From Bacteroidaceae bacterium (GTDB lineage Bacteria; Bacteroidota; Bacteroidia; Bacteroidales; Bacteroidaceae), in contig JAQWAN010000129.1 of assembly GCA_028707655.1 (NCBI GenBank), positions 1 to 6,176 of the forward strand: a stretch of DNA of 6,176 nucleotides, given 5' to 3'. The translations under genes were made by a program, and so were the position numbers. Position 1 is the first letter of the stretch, and every line of letters starts with the position of its first letter. The notes under the pieces are model-generated. The model saw only the letters and a program-made list of their open reading frames with translations. It had not been told where the DNA came from and did not search any database. This document shows, in pieces, positions 6,084 through 6,176 of the stretch.

Positions 6084-6176
6084 AATATATGGATGCCTTC
6101 TCTTTTTATGGCTACCTATGCTTGTCTTTGCACAGGATATGGTGCCCGTAAAGCGGATAGATGCGCCACTCCTTTG
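6064..6176 (+). CDS. Exported protein, 5' part only (cut by window end)
   Basis: Open frame running off the window, 37 complete codons. ATG 6064 is preceded at 4 nt by AAGGAG (6054-6059), an unusually good Shine-Dalgarno for this phylum, which picks it over in-frame ATG 6049. The start lies inside the SGNH gene, 20 bp before the end of its stop codon, in another frame, so translational coupling is likely. The N-terminus is MIDRRNRIYG, followed by a hydrophobic core (CLLFLWLPMLVF) and a likely signal peptidase I site at VFA|QD (after residue 23). Mature sequence begins QDMVPVKRID. The visible part is too short to name a family. In Bacteroidales a second secreted SGNH protein or an acyltransferase component often follows such a gene, but that is a guess. 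Confidence 0.75.
   Translation, partial: MIDRRNRIYGCLLFLWLPMLVFAQDMVPVKRIDAPLL

Overview
The window looks like chromosomal DNA of a Bacteroidota bacterium, most likely order Bacteroidales. Four things point there: the PadR and PspC-type proteins have the N-termini typical of the Bacteroidales padR-pspC pair; the malic enzyme is the long MaeB type; likely promoters carry the Bacteroidota -7 element TAnnTTTG with no clear -33 box; and most starts lack a strong Shine-Dalgarno. Genus cannot be decided from the sequence. No rRNA, tRNA, CRISPR array, transposase or phage gene was seen.

Layout. (1) Positions 1-1779, plus strand: an AT-rich control region with an inverted repeat next to a -7 box, then a PadR-family repressor (111-650) carrying an unusual Ala/Thr-rich tail, then a PspC-domain membrane protein (748-1779), probably one operon. 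(2) Positions 1780-2099: convergent intergenic stretch. It holds an unlisted 58-residue membrane-protein gene on the minus strand (1867-2043) and a perfect 32-bp palindrome (2055-2086) that probably ends maeB transcription. (3) Positions 2100-4388, minus strand: complete maeB, malic enzyme fused to a phosphotransacetylase-like domain. (4) Positions 4389-4715: divergent intergenic region with promoters for both flanking genes and a hairpin-rich block of unknown nature. (5) Positions 4716-6176, plus strand: a membrane-anchored periplasmic SGNH/GDSL hydrolase, overlapped by 20 bp by the start of a second exported protein that runs off the window.

How the genes fit together. PadR and PspC are probably a self-regulated envelope-stress or membrane-homeostasis unit. 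MaeB is central metabolism (malate to pyruvate with NADPH) and appears functionally separate. The SGNH hydrolase and its overlapping exported neighbour are probably co-translated and may belong to a cell-surface glycan acylation or deacylation module. That last point is inference, because the rest of the cluster lies outside the window. I found no clear previously undescribed system. The best leads are the PadR tail, the small membrane protein beside the large palindrome, and the structured block at about 4488-4640.
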